Shown one piece after another: positions 12,260-24,106 of a DNA stretch of 64,000 nucleotides. A model generated the notes under the pieces. That model worked only from the letters and a program-made list of their open reading frames with translations. It made no database searches and was not told the DNA's origin. The stretch is from Margaritifera margaritifera (lineage: Eukaryota > Mollusca > Bivalvia > Unionida > Margaritiferidae): NCBI GenBank assembly GCA_029931535.1, contig JAQPZY010000912.1, positions 434,001 through 498,000 on the forward strand. The letters run 5' to 3'. Every line of letters begins with the position of its first letter. The first letter of the stretch is position 1. Position numbers and translations under genes: made by a program.

Positions 12260-12934
12260 GTTTTATTTAAGTATTATTATTAAGATGTTTACTCACTTAA
12301 AATAGTTGCATGTCTATATCAATTAGGAATTGAAGATCACTAAGGTGATTATCGTCATTGAGCTATGAAACTTAATCGGTTACCATGCCAGTTTAAAATA
12401 TATAGACACAGACCATTACAAAAGGTACAGGCAGAATTTACACGCCCAGGTGATACCGATATCTGAAATATTCTACTCTGGCTTATCATATTGCCATTTA
12501 AACGATTTTAAACCGTTAAAAGTGTATGCTTTTAGCCTGTTGTAATACTTACAGAAAATAGATTTAGACAAAGATTACGTAGAGATGATATGCACGAATT
12601 TCACGCAAATAACGAGCTTCTTATGCCATCTTTTTACTACTTGTCACAAGAATTGTGCATACGAATATCTCCCTCACTGAGCCATGTACCGTTGGATCCT
12701 ATTGCTATCAGTAGATTCGCAACAAATGAATTTTTTCTTCCATGAGACATAAAATTCAATATTACAAAAGCAACATAAAAAACTAATAATATGCATGAAA
12801 TATAGAATGCTGCGTTTGTTTTAATGAATCACTGTGTGAGTACGTATGCCATTCGTCAGGAGTTTGAAACAAGAACAAAATGATAACAATATAAATTTGA
12901 CGGAAACAACTTAGTTTGTAACTAAAGTATCATT
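11941..12934. other. non-coding stretch
   Basis: No gene seen. It contains a poly-T run at 12223-12256. Confidence 0.5.
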
Positions 12935-13640
12935 ATGATGGTCTTTGAAAACAATTTGAGTTTGTAACTATAGTGTCAATTTGATAGTCTTTGAAAACAA
13001 TTTAGTTTGTACTATAGTATCAATTTGATGGTCTTTGAAAACAATTTAGTTTGTACTATAGTATCAAGTTGATAGTCTTTGAAAACAATTTAGTTTGTTA
13101 CTATAGTATCAAGTTGATAGTCTTTGAAAACAATTTAGTTTGTACTATAGTATCAAGTTGATAGTCTTTGAAAACAATTTAGTTTGTTACTATAGTATCA
13201 AGTTGATAGTCTTTGAAAACAATTTAGTTTGTACTATAGTATCAAGTTGATAGTCTTTGAAAACAATTTAGTTTGTTACTATAGTATCAATTTGATAGTC
13301 TTTGAAAACAATTTAGTTTGTAACTATAGTATTAATTTGATGGTCTTTGAAAAAATTTAGTTTGCAACTATAGTATCAATTTGATAGTCTTTGAAAACAA
13401 TTTAATTTGTACTATAGATTCAATTTGATAGTCTTTGAAAACAATTTAGTTTGTAATTATAGTATCAATTCATAGTCTTTGAAAACAATTTTGTTTGTAA
13501 CTAGTGTATCATTGTGATAGATTTTGAAAATAATTTAGTTTGTAACTATAGTATCAATTTGATAGTCTTTGAAAACAATTTAATTTGTAACTATAGTATC
13601 ATTGTGATTGTCTTTGTCACTATAGTATCATTGTGTTGGT
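12935..13640. repeat. 44-45-bp tandem repeat, about 15 copies
   Basis: The unit is 'gtatcaagttgatagtcttt' then 'gaaaacaatttagtttgtac' then 'tata'. Central copies (about 13020-13270) are almost identical and alternate between gtacta and gttacta endings, so pairs of units have been duplicated together. The outer copies are degenerate. Confidence 0.95.
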
Positions 13641-13836
13641 CTTTGAAAACAATTGTAGTTTCCACAATATTGGATATAGTCAGTTTTGGTCTTAAATCAA
13701 TCTCGTCCTAGACTTAAAGCTAAGTTTCCTACATTTCCTTTCCTACTTCGAGCATTAAAATGAGATGTTGTATCTGGCGAATAAAGCATTATCCTGTGCA
13801 AACAAAATCTCCACTTCTATCGTATTCATCCATATC

Positions 13837-14018
13837 GTATAAATTGCAAAGCACAAGAAGGACTTACGGTGTAAAATACTCATATAAATTGCAAAGCACA
13901 AGAAGGACTTACGGTGTAAAATACTCATATAAATTGCAAAGCACAAGAAGGACTTACGGTGTAAAATACTCATATAAATTGCAAAGCACAAGAAGGACTT
14001 ACGATGTAAAATACTCAG
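13837..14018. repeat. 45-bp tandem repeat, 4 copies, open on both strands
   Basis: The unit 'aaattgcaaagcacaagaag' plus 'gacttacggtgtaaaatactcatat' recurs at 45-bp spacing. As 45 is divisible by three, the repeat stays open as a 15-residue repeat on both strands. I see no start context, domain or splice signal that makes either frame a gene. Confidence 0.93.
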
Positions 14019-15454
14019 AGACTTTTGAAAGAATTGGGTACTGAATATCCGAAAATTGAAAAAAATAAATCTTGGAGATAAGCTACACACAATATGACTA
14101 CCACGTCTGGCTGCCATGTAGTACTGCTTGTTCAACATTGTAGTGAATTACTGACGTGACCACCGGTGCAAAAGTTGACATTTGCTTATGCGATACAATG
14201 CTGGGGAATGATTCTAATAAATACATCAAAGAAGGGAAACACTTGTTTGATAAATATCTGCTATGTTTACGGCCATAATGAATGTGAAAACATTTGATTA
14301 TAATGTTTAAATTGTAAATCGTTAGAAGGTAACAGTGAAAATGAATTAATCTGGCAAGACAAGAAGTGGATTCATGAAAACGTATGCCCTCGAGACTCAT
14401 CCATTATTTTTCACGAATCCTCTGCTTGTCTTCATTTCTCTATTACATATACTTTTAAATAGCCGTATTTGAGTCTTTTCATTGTATATTTCTTTCAGTT
14501 GTACTTGTAATTAAACCAGCTTGACAAGTTTGCAATGCGAAGAACATATACGCTGACTTTTCTGGCCCAGATTGTATACACAGTTCTTACTGAATTGAGA
14601 CATGAGTACATATGTGTGCAGTTGAGTCTGGTGGTAAAGAAATACTGGTGCGTTGGTGGATAAATGTTTGTCAAAATATGGTTTTTCACTGGAATTGGAA
14701 AATTAATCATAAAGACGCAGTACAAAGGCATCCTAATATAAATTCACGCAGGTTTCAGAACTGCATACTGCATCAAACACTGTTTTAATTGTTGTTGTTG
14801 TTGTTGTTTTTTTTTGTTTTTTTTTGTTTTTTTTTTGGGTAGGGGATGGGATGTGTTGTTGGATTTTTGGTCAGAAGAACTAGTTTCAATCGTTATTTTA
14901 TACTTTGATACTCTAATTTTGCATTAGTCGTTCAAGTCTATATTAGAGTGATCTTGATGTAAATTACTCTGTTCTGGTTTCTGTGTATGAGTTTTGTCTC
15001 GTAAGACATAACCTAACTCGTAATAAGTTCCCTTTGATTGAATGAAGACTCAAGAGCAGGACGAGTCCCCTCTCTTCCTTGCCACTGCTGTGTAGAACTC
15101 TTTTCTGTGTTTATTCACAATATATAGGTATTTTTATTATAACGGACGGACATCGCAAGCATATATAGATAATGTATTTATTTCAACCATTACTTGGCCA
15201 AGCAAATTTGAAGTGCTCAACAACTTACTCTCCAATTCAGTATAACAGCCAATTACCTCATTCATTCATTCATTCTTTCATTCAGTTTACGCTTAATCTT
15301 TCTTCTTTTAGCAATTTCCACTTGAGAGAGACTCTCGCAAATATTAAGCGCTTTCAAATTGAATTTATATGAGAATCTTTATCATAGACCTTTTAGTGAA
15401 GCATTAACTTCTAAAACTGTAGCATTTCTGTCAATAAAAATCTTTTTATGTTTT
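14019..15454. other. non-coding stretch
   Basis: No supported gene. Contains a GTT/poly-T tract at about 14790-14840. The minus-strand frames at 14098-14400 and 14495-14731 show no domain. Confidence 0.5.
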
Positions 15455-15893
15455 GATCACTCTGATATACATCTGTCTTGCTATCTATTGTTTTCATCAC
15501 TCTGATATACATCTGTCTTGCTATCTATTGTTTTCATCACTCTGATATACATCTGTCTTGCTATCTATTGTTTTCATCACTCTGATATACATCTGTCTTG
15601 CTATCTATTGTTTTCATCACTCTGATATACATCTGTCTTGCTATCTATTGTTTTCATCACTCTGATATACATCTGTCTTGATATCTATTGTTTTCATTAC
15701 TCTGATATACATCTGTCTTGCTACCTATTGTTTTCATCACTCTGATATACATCTGTCTTGCTATCTATTGTTTTCATCACTCTGATATACATCTGTCTTG
15801 CTATCTATTGTTTTCATCACTCTGATATACATCTGTCTTGCTATCTATTGTTTTCATCACTCTGATATACATCTGTCTTGCTATCTATTGTTC
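15455..15893. repeat. 40-bp tandem repeat, about 11 copies
   Basis: The unit is 'ctatctattgttttcatcac' plus 'tctgatatacatctgtcttg'. Copies are nearly identical, with single changes around 15680-15725, so the array is young. Confidence 0.97.
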
Positions 15894-17389
15894 TCGATGT
15901 CCGCTGAGAATTTACTACCTACTATTATACACTTTATTTTAAGTTTTTAATAAAGGTTAATTATTGACAAATCATATTTGTTTATAATTACTGTCTGGAA
16001 GATCTGAAAGACGAACTGCAATGATATATGTCCAGTAATGTGGTTACATATCCATGCAATTATTTTCTTTCCTATTTCTGGATATTTATTATGCCTCCAA
16101 TTACAAAGTTTTTGTATCAATATGACTGAAATTAATGCAATATTTTAACAAGAACTGTGTATAAAGAACAAAATGCATTACAGTAATTGTGAGTATTTTT
16201 CTTTCTTAAGCCCTGTTGAATTTCGACCTTGAAAACTGGTCGTCTTGGACAAACCTGTTATGAGTGACCACATGTCTTGAGAGACCGCTTTTTGTTGGCA
16301 GAAGGGGTGGTCTCTCATGAGTGTTTTTACTGTATCACTAAGTGCATTTATATTTGTTGATAGTCTAATTTGTACAAGGCAATAATATATTTGGCTTTTG
16401 AAGTAATGTCCATATACATCATATGTAGATTTGTCATATTTCATAATTGTATTTAAAAAAAAGCTTTTAATAGTTCATTGAAATAAATTATGGGATTTAT
16501 TTACATATTAATTTACTAGTACAGACTTTCTTTTCTTCATACAGCAATACTTTCATTTTCAAAGTAATATCAATATGTATAATATAATAGTCTAGATTTT
16601 GCTTATTTTATTGTGCATTTTTCATCAGTTACATTTGGATATTTACATGGAAACAAGTTGTAACTTCTATTAATTTTGTTTTCTGTGCGTAACTCAAAAA
16701 CTGGTGGACCTATGAACTTGGTACTTGTAATACAGAGTTTTTCAAATATTTCATAGTTACTATAAGTTGCCCATTTTAATTAATTTTGAACCACCTGATA
16801 TGGGGCATATTTCCATATGAACGGAGATAGTTTCTCGTCGCTATTGTGTAAAATGTTTACTTGATTTATTTCAGCAAAGATGTAATTAAAGTCACCAATG
16901 TGATCTTTGTCCTACAATTTTAGTAATATCATTGAATATATCCAACTGATGTTCTGATTGTGTGATAACAGAGACACCACAGAACCAATCTTGCTATATT
17001 AAACAATAAGATCAGTGTATAAAAACTCATCCTTAATTGGTTATAGATGTAACAGGATGCTATTTTTGCTTCTTAAATCAAGATTATGAAAGATGACTTT
17101 AAATGAATAATCATCATATACATTTTTACTACCATGTTTTGCATTTTTATTGGATTATTATTTTTAATATGAGTAATTTCAATTTGTGTGTCTTTTGTCA
17201 CATCGATAGCAACGATTTTTCTTTCCTATTTGGTCACTGGAAGCACCCACTTTCTCATTGCATAATCTCTCTGATACAATTAGTATAAGCTGGGTCATTC
17301 TTAAGCATTTTCTGTTATTCTTGCATCAAATTCATTAATATTCACATTTTTGTAGCTCACATTGCCCTAGGGCATTCGCCTATTAACAA
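15894..17389. other. AT-rich stretch without recognised gene
   Basis: The minus-strand frame at 16178-16444 covers a 'gagaccgctttttgttggca' / 'ggtggtctctcatgag' segment that looks like a decayed dispersed repeat rather than a gene. Confidence 0.5.
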
Positions 17390-18280
17390 TTGCTTGTTAC
17401 CACTTTGGAGTCCATATTTCTGATCCGATTTCAGTCAAACTTGAAATAAGGGTTTAATTCATTTAAATTTCAGACACGTTCCATAATGAGCGAGATCCAT
17501 TCATATTAATGACGTGATCTTGCATCTGATTGGTTATACTTGTTACCACTAAGGAGGCCATATGTCTGATCTGATTTTGATCAGACTTAGAACCAAAGCT
17601 TATATTATTAAGGTCTTGAACGAGTTCGATAGAGCCACAGATACTAACAAGATGATCATGCATCTGATTTGCTGAACTTGTTACCACTCTGGAGGCTACA
17701 TTTCTGATTACATTTTGATAAAGTCGACATATGTGCTTATATCATTAAGATCTCGGAAGAGTTTGATAATGATTGAGATCAACGCATACTAATTAGATGA
17801 TCCTACATTTGATTAGCTGGGCTTGTTACCCCTCTGAAAGCCATATTTCTGATCCGATTTATCAGACTTGGAACCAATGCTTTTATTATTTAGGTCTTGA
17901 ATGAGTTCGATACAGCCACACATACTAGCGAGGTGATCATGCAATGATTGGCTCAGCTTCTTACCACTCTGGGGGCTACATTTCTGATCAAATTTTGATC
18001 AAGCTGAAATATGTGCTTATATCATGAAGATATGGGAAGAGCTTGGTAATGAGTGAGATCAACGCTTACTAATTAGGCGATCTTGCATCTGATTAGCGGG
18101 TCTTGTTACCCTCTGAAAGCCATATTTCTGATTCGATTTGTCCCCATCTTGGATTATATGCTTGTATCTTTAAGGTTTTGTACGAGTTAAATAATGAGTG
18201 AGATCCATGCATACTAAGGATGTGATGATGCATGTGGTTGGCTCACCATGTTACCACTCTAGATTTTCTGAATGTTGTGA
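17390..18280. repeat. degenerate ~150-bp tandem repeat, about 6 copies
   Basis: Recurring landmarks are 'cttgttaccact', 'catatttctgatccgattt', 'gaacgagttcgat' and 'tgatcatgcat'. Units are diverged and of unequal length. Confidence 0.75.
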
Positions 18281-19469
18281 TTTCATTCAGGGTTACAGTA
18301 TTAGACATCGCACTCATTTAGATATTTACTATTTTTCTGAAACATTTTTAGAGCCTCTTGGACATAGACCAGAAAGCATGATTCAGTAATGTCTGCCTTT
18401 GTGTGCTGTTTGCTAATTGTGCTCGGTTAAAATTTACAGAAAGTTTTTTTCAGACTAACGCAAATTAATTTAGTAATTATATAGAGAGCGCATATCTACA
18501 TATATAAGCAGTATCAGAAAACATTGTATTGCTGAGTAATACTGACAAGGTCTTTTTTCTTTCAAAGGAATAAAATTTGGACATGCAACATTAATTCACT
18601 TTTGGTAAATAGAAGGAGTAAAATGATTTTTTTTAAAAAAATCTTATTCCTACCAACCAATCCAATGTTTTTAGCATGACACCGGAAACACTCGTATTTT
18701 TTGACCTAATAGACAATTTGGTATTCCAAAACTTTTCTTTCCACTCCACAGTTTCACTACATGAATAAATTTGCTTTCAAACTTTTACATTTGTCAGTTG
18801 CCCAGTTGATCAATATTAGGCCCAAAAGGACCTCTTGTTTGAAGAAATGTGATTTCGAACTCACTTACACTTTATCACTCTGTTATATTGTGTTGAATAA
18901 TCTTGGTGTGATTTATCAGGTTTATGTGCATTATGCATGAACCCTATTTGTGTGCATGTATTGGGGAAACAGCTGAAGGAATTTGTGCAAACCAGCCATC
19001 GCAGTGACAAAAATATTAGGCTGAATGGTCAGTTAGCCAGAATACCCAGTGAATAATCCATCATAAAGAGGCTAAAGTGAACACATTATTTTGGCCACAA
19101 TCACCAAGAATCAAACTTTCTTAGGTGCTAGAGTAGACAGGTTCACTTGAATGTGAGATTTTACAAACGATACTATAAAGTAAAAATGAAGTCTTATTTT
19201 TGTAAATCTTATTTTCTTTTTCATATCTTAGCAACTTGTATCACAAAGATAATAATACATGCAGGTTTTCTCGTTTCCACCAACCAAATGTAACAAATGA
19301 CAGTAAACTACAGTACTATGAACGTTGGTACATGTTAAATCTCGACTGTCTAATATGAAATCAACATCCTGTTGCTACTTATGTTGAGTAAACATGACAG
19401 CCATCTTGTAATGTTCCGGTAATAATTACTTTTGTGATAGGATCCCCAAACCAATGGCAAAAATCGTAG
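18281..19469. other. stretch without recognised feature
   Basis: No gene or repeat I can support. Confidence 0.4.
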
Positions 19470-19705
19470 ACCAGTGTAATTAAAACTTTAGTCTATTACT
19501 TACATAAAATAATTAAGACTTTAGTCTATTACTTACATAAAATAATTAAGACTTTAGTTTATTACTTAGATAAAATAATGAAGACTTTAGTATATTACTT
19601 ACATAAAATAATTAAGACTTTAGTCTATTACTTACATAAAATAATTAAGACTTTAGTCTATTACTTACATAAAATAATTAAGACTTTAGTCTATTACTTA
19701 TATAA
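19470..19705. repeat. 33-bp tandem repeat, about 7 copies
   Basis: The unit 'ataaaataattaagacttta' plus 'gtctattacttac' recurs with very few substitutions. Confidence 0.95.
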
Positions 19706-21959
19706 ATGGTCATAGGCATGGTAAAGACTCCTTTCATTTTGAATTTTTTTCAACTTTTATTTTTATGCACCAGAGACAGCATCATCTGGTGTTTGGGTTG
19801 TCTGTTTACGTGTATGTTTTGAGGAAGGAGGGGGTTTAGTCTTGGTGTGTGTCTGAAGATAGTGTTGGTTTGATTTTTTCCAGCATGTGTAAACCATTAA
19901 TCACTTATCTGATTCACTTTATATTTGGAACGTATCACCAGATACATACCCTTCTTTCAATACCACTCCTACCCATGGATACTGTCCCAGGTCATGGGAT
20001 CAACAATTATATTAAGGACATGTTATAGTTACATTTTCATGTTAAAGTATTTTCCAGCATTTTTAGCTTGGTAATCCCTCAATCAGTGCACTTCATATTT
20101 GGAACATAATGTCATGTGATGTTTGCACTTCTCTCAGTATCACTCCTGCCCATAAATAGTTTCAATACTCAGCAGTATTGAAGAAATGGTCTTATCTTTG
20201 ATTCCTGGAAATTCTGTTAGGCCAATACCGCATCAGTTCCTTCGAGAGAGTCTTGTTTTGTTGTAGAATATGTAAAATTTTAGCTGTGTTATAAATATAT
20301 ACTTGTATTTTATTTTCATATGTAAATTTACACCTGTTGTTTGTTCAGATGGATTGAGTTTACATGGTTAACATAAAGCGGAAATTTTAAAACCAAACTC
20401 CTGGGTATTATTTTTTGCTCCTTCAACATGTGCACCCTCTTATTTTAGTTTACATTTTATTTGGATAGAAAATGACAACAGAAAAAAGAAATCGACTATC
20501 TGATGCAGATAATGCAAATAGGTTATTTTTCACTTGCTAGAAAAATTGGGAGGGGATATATCATTTTGCCCATTGTGTGTTTATCCATTTGTTTGTTCCT
20601 CATTCATTCATTTGTTCATTACCCTCTCAATATTTCTCTCCTTAATTAGTCCAATACATCAGCCCCCAACTTGTATTGGTATGTTGTGAACTTTGGAGTA
20701 TGATCTCACATATACATAAAACTTTGCAAATATGATCTTGATTGAGTGTCTTTTGTATTTTCAGCTTCCTATTTCTAACACCCTCTATATCATAGACTCT
20801 ATTTCACTTGCACTTATGAAAAATGGTGTGAAGATACGTCTAGATGAAAGTAACTCAACCATTCTAAAACAAGGTCACTGTTACCATTGCATACTGGAAG
20901 GACTTTTGCATTTTCATCTGTTTATTCATTACACTCTCAATATCTAGGATTTACTTATACTCATACAAATTGAGTACTAGATACGTCTGGGCAAAAATAA
21001 CTTGACCATATCAAAATTAAGTCAGTCAGACTTAAATTGCACACTTTCAATTCAGTGATGCCTTGTGCGTACAGTCAATTACCAAACCAGCTGTATCCAT
21101 GATAATGTGAGACTATTTATGCATTGTACAAAATCTCATTCCTTTTCATGGTAAAACATTATTCTCCTGTAAGTCTTTTAACCTTGAGATTGCAATGTAT
21201 TTTGTCTATATTTGTGGCATGCCAGCGGTAATGTAAAATAAAAGTGACACAACGATCAAAACAATGGGGGTTGGAGCATATAGTCGCATTTTGGTATGTT
21301 AATTGCAAGAAAGAATTCACAATAAAAAGTATTAAAAAAGCAAATAAGTAAGTACATAGTTGGCTGAAGACAGCAGGCATAGTTAACATACATAAGGGTG
21401 ACATATAGACATGTTGTTATGTATAATTAACCTACTACTTGTCCGTGATAGTAAGTCACACTTTAAAGTTCTGGTCAATTGGTAAACACCTTGTTGACAG
21501 CATATGAGGTCAAGGCCAGTCTTGTTGACAATTATTCACAAATAGTTTGGGTTTTGTCCACAAGAACAACGCACGTTCTCTTGCATTGTGGGTTATTAGA
21601 ATATGTGTATAAATACAAACTTGATATGCATTCATTCATTCCTGTTTTTTTAAATCCTGTTTTAAAATCAGTCATTGGGAATATGTTTATGATCAGAATG
21701 TATGGTTGTGCTATAGATAAAATTCGCAAGGAAATATTTTTTTGCAGATTCATTGGTGTTACCATAAAGTGCTCATTAACCTTTGGATTTATATATATGA
21801 CTTTTGGATATGTGTGGACATTCTCAAAGATATTCTGGATTGTACCGTTGCGGTATATCAGGACATTCAAGACTATTCATCCATTCAGAACCCTCATTCA
21901 TTCAGAACATTCTATAATTTCTAATTTTTGCTTAGGACATTTAGGATTATTTTGACTTT
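19706..21959. other. stretch without supported gene
   Basis: Overlapping frames of 60 to 158 codons around 21479-21955 carry no recognisable domain and lie open on both strands in low-complexity AT-rich DNA. The stretch just before 22090 probably belongs to the LTR of the element that follows. Confidence 0.4.
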
Positions 21960-23830
21960 AATTCACAAATTGTAAGTGCTCATTTGAATTTTCATTTTAA
22001 TTACAGAGAAATAATTGTTTGTTGATTTTACATACATTGTTGGTTTCACTTTCTTTCTGTTGCATTATTTTAAGACCTGGAATCGTAGCAGAAATTGGGG
22101 GCTCGTCCGTTATGTGAATTGCTTTAAATTACAATTTAAATTTACTTTGATTCAGAATTTTCATTGTCCCTGTTAAAGATTTTTCTTTAACCCATTTAAG
22201 AAATCTTTAGTGAAACCAGCAAGCATTCACAATGTCATCGAAGGCTGAGAACTTTGTTTCAAGTCCTACCCAGGTAGGATTAGATTCTATAAGTACTTCC
22301 AAATTTCAATACGGCACAATTTTTAGAAATCAAACATCTGATACGACTGATCAGAGATCCTTATCTCTTCCTACGTGCACTTATTGTAAAAAGAAAGGGC
22401 ACGTTATTTCTGATTGCTACAGGTTGAAAATTAAGCATCAGAAATATTTATCTCTGCCTACGTGCACTTACTGTAAAATGAAAAGGGCACGTTATATCTG
22501 ATTGCTACAGGTTAAAAAATAATAAACAGAATAAAGACAGAGCTATTCCAAATGCTCTTATTTCAAAGAGGTCAAAGTCACGGTCTTGTAATGAAAGCAA
22601 TACATTTCTTGAGTCAAACAAAAGCCAGTCTGACGCTATTTTGGAAACGTATGAACCATTCATGACACAAGGTTCTATATCACTTATTGGTTAACCTGCC
22701 AAACCTATCCCTATTAAGATATTAAGGGACACAGGAGCTTCTCAGAGTCTTTTATTATCAGGTACTTTGCCTTTGTCTGCCAAATTTTCTTCAAAGAAAG
22801 TGTTCTTATTCAGGGTGTAGAGTGCTGTTTTGTAAATGTTCCTCTCCATTGTGTCCATTTGGCATCAGACTTAGTTTCCGAACCTGTGACTGTTGGGGCA
22901 GTGACTTCTTTACCTATAGAAGGTATCCATTTATTACTAGGCAATGACCTAGCTGGAGATAGGTCGTGGTTAATCCACTTGTAACTGACAAGCCTTGTTT
23001 TGATCAAAGAGTTGATTATATTGAGATTTAAATCCCTGATTTGTATCGTGCTCGTGCAGTTACCAGGGCTATGGCAAAAAGAGCTCTTGAGAGTGATGTT
23101 GATCAGGAAATTATTCCTTTAGCTGACACATTTATTGGTCAGTCTTTTGATGAGGTCATCTTTTTTCCTGGTATTGATCAAACAATAGGTATTGATCACA
23201 GTGATCCTCTTTTTACTACTCATTCTATTTATTCTAATCAGGTGACAAAAGACAACCAACCTTTTGTCGAACAGGAACAGAATCCTGTGATCTCCTGTTT
23301 GTTTCATAGGGCTATTAGTGAAACGGAAGTCACACAAGTCCCAGATTGTTATTTTGTAAACAAATGTTGTCCTTATGAGAAAATGGAGACCACTTGAGGT
23401 ATCCGCTGGTGACGAGTGTCATTCCGAGATCATATCGACAGGAAATTCTTAGTCTAGCCCATGAAACTCCTTTGGCTGGTCATTTAGGAGTAAGATCTTA
23501 AATCATTTGTATTGGCCGAAACTTTAAAGTGATGTTTCTAAATACTGTAGATCTTTTCACACTTGTCAAGTGGTAGGACAACCCAAACAGAAGATACCTA
23601 AGGTTCATCTGCAACCTATTCCTGCATTTGACGAACCATTTAGTCTGTGTCGGCCCCTTACCTAAGACAAGTAAGGCAACCAATAATTGTTGACCATAAT
23701 ATGTGCGTCTACAAGATTTCCAGAGGCAATTCCTTTAAGAAATATTAAAACGAAAACCATTGTAAATACTTTGGTAAAGCTTTTCTACTCTTGTTGGCCT
23801 TTCCCAATCTGTCCAGTCTGATTAAGGATC
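21960..23830 (+). pseudogene. Second Gmr1-like retrotransposon fragment: leader, gag, protease, integrase
   Basis: An LTR-like 3' end ('ctggaatcgtagca', ending at 22090) is followed by the leader 'gaaattgggggctcgtccg'. An ATG at 22232 opens a gag start (MSSKAENFVSSPTQ) that is fused after about 16 residues to the zinc-knuckle region, so most of gag is deleted. The CCHC knuckle CTYCKKKGHVISDC is present twice in tandem (about 22378 and 22465), the second copy being frameshifted. A protease region with intact DTG follows near 22725 ('ILRDTGASQSLLL'), then a polyprotein linker (23041-23397) and, in broken frames, an integrase zinc-binding region (about 23410-23500) and core remnants to about 23800. 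The order again runs protease to integrase with no RT between, as in the element at 5.4-11 kb. No 3' LTR is seen; the fragment stops at a microsatellite. Confidence 0.82.
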
Positions 23831-23848
23831 CAATTTAATGTCTGCAAT

Positions 23849-24060
<212 letters not shown>

Positions 24061-24106
24061 TACAAGCACAACACCCCGCCTCCATATCCTCCATATATTT
24101 ATCCCC

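Noticed and set aside
13755..14138. 127-codon frame with four 15-residue repeats
   Set aside because: Explained by a 45-bp minisatellite that is free of stops on both strands; no domain, promoter or splice evidence.
16178..16444. 88-codon minus-strand frame
   Set aside because: Covers a decayed dispersed repeat; no domain and no gene context.
21479..21955. 158-codon plus-strand frame
   Set aside because: AT-rich, with overlapping open frames on both strands and no recognisable domain; possibly part of the LTR of the following retro fragment.
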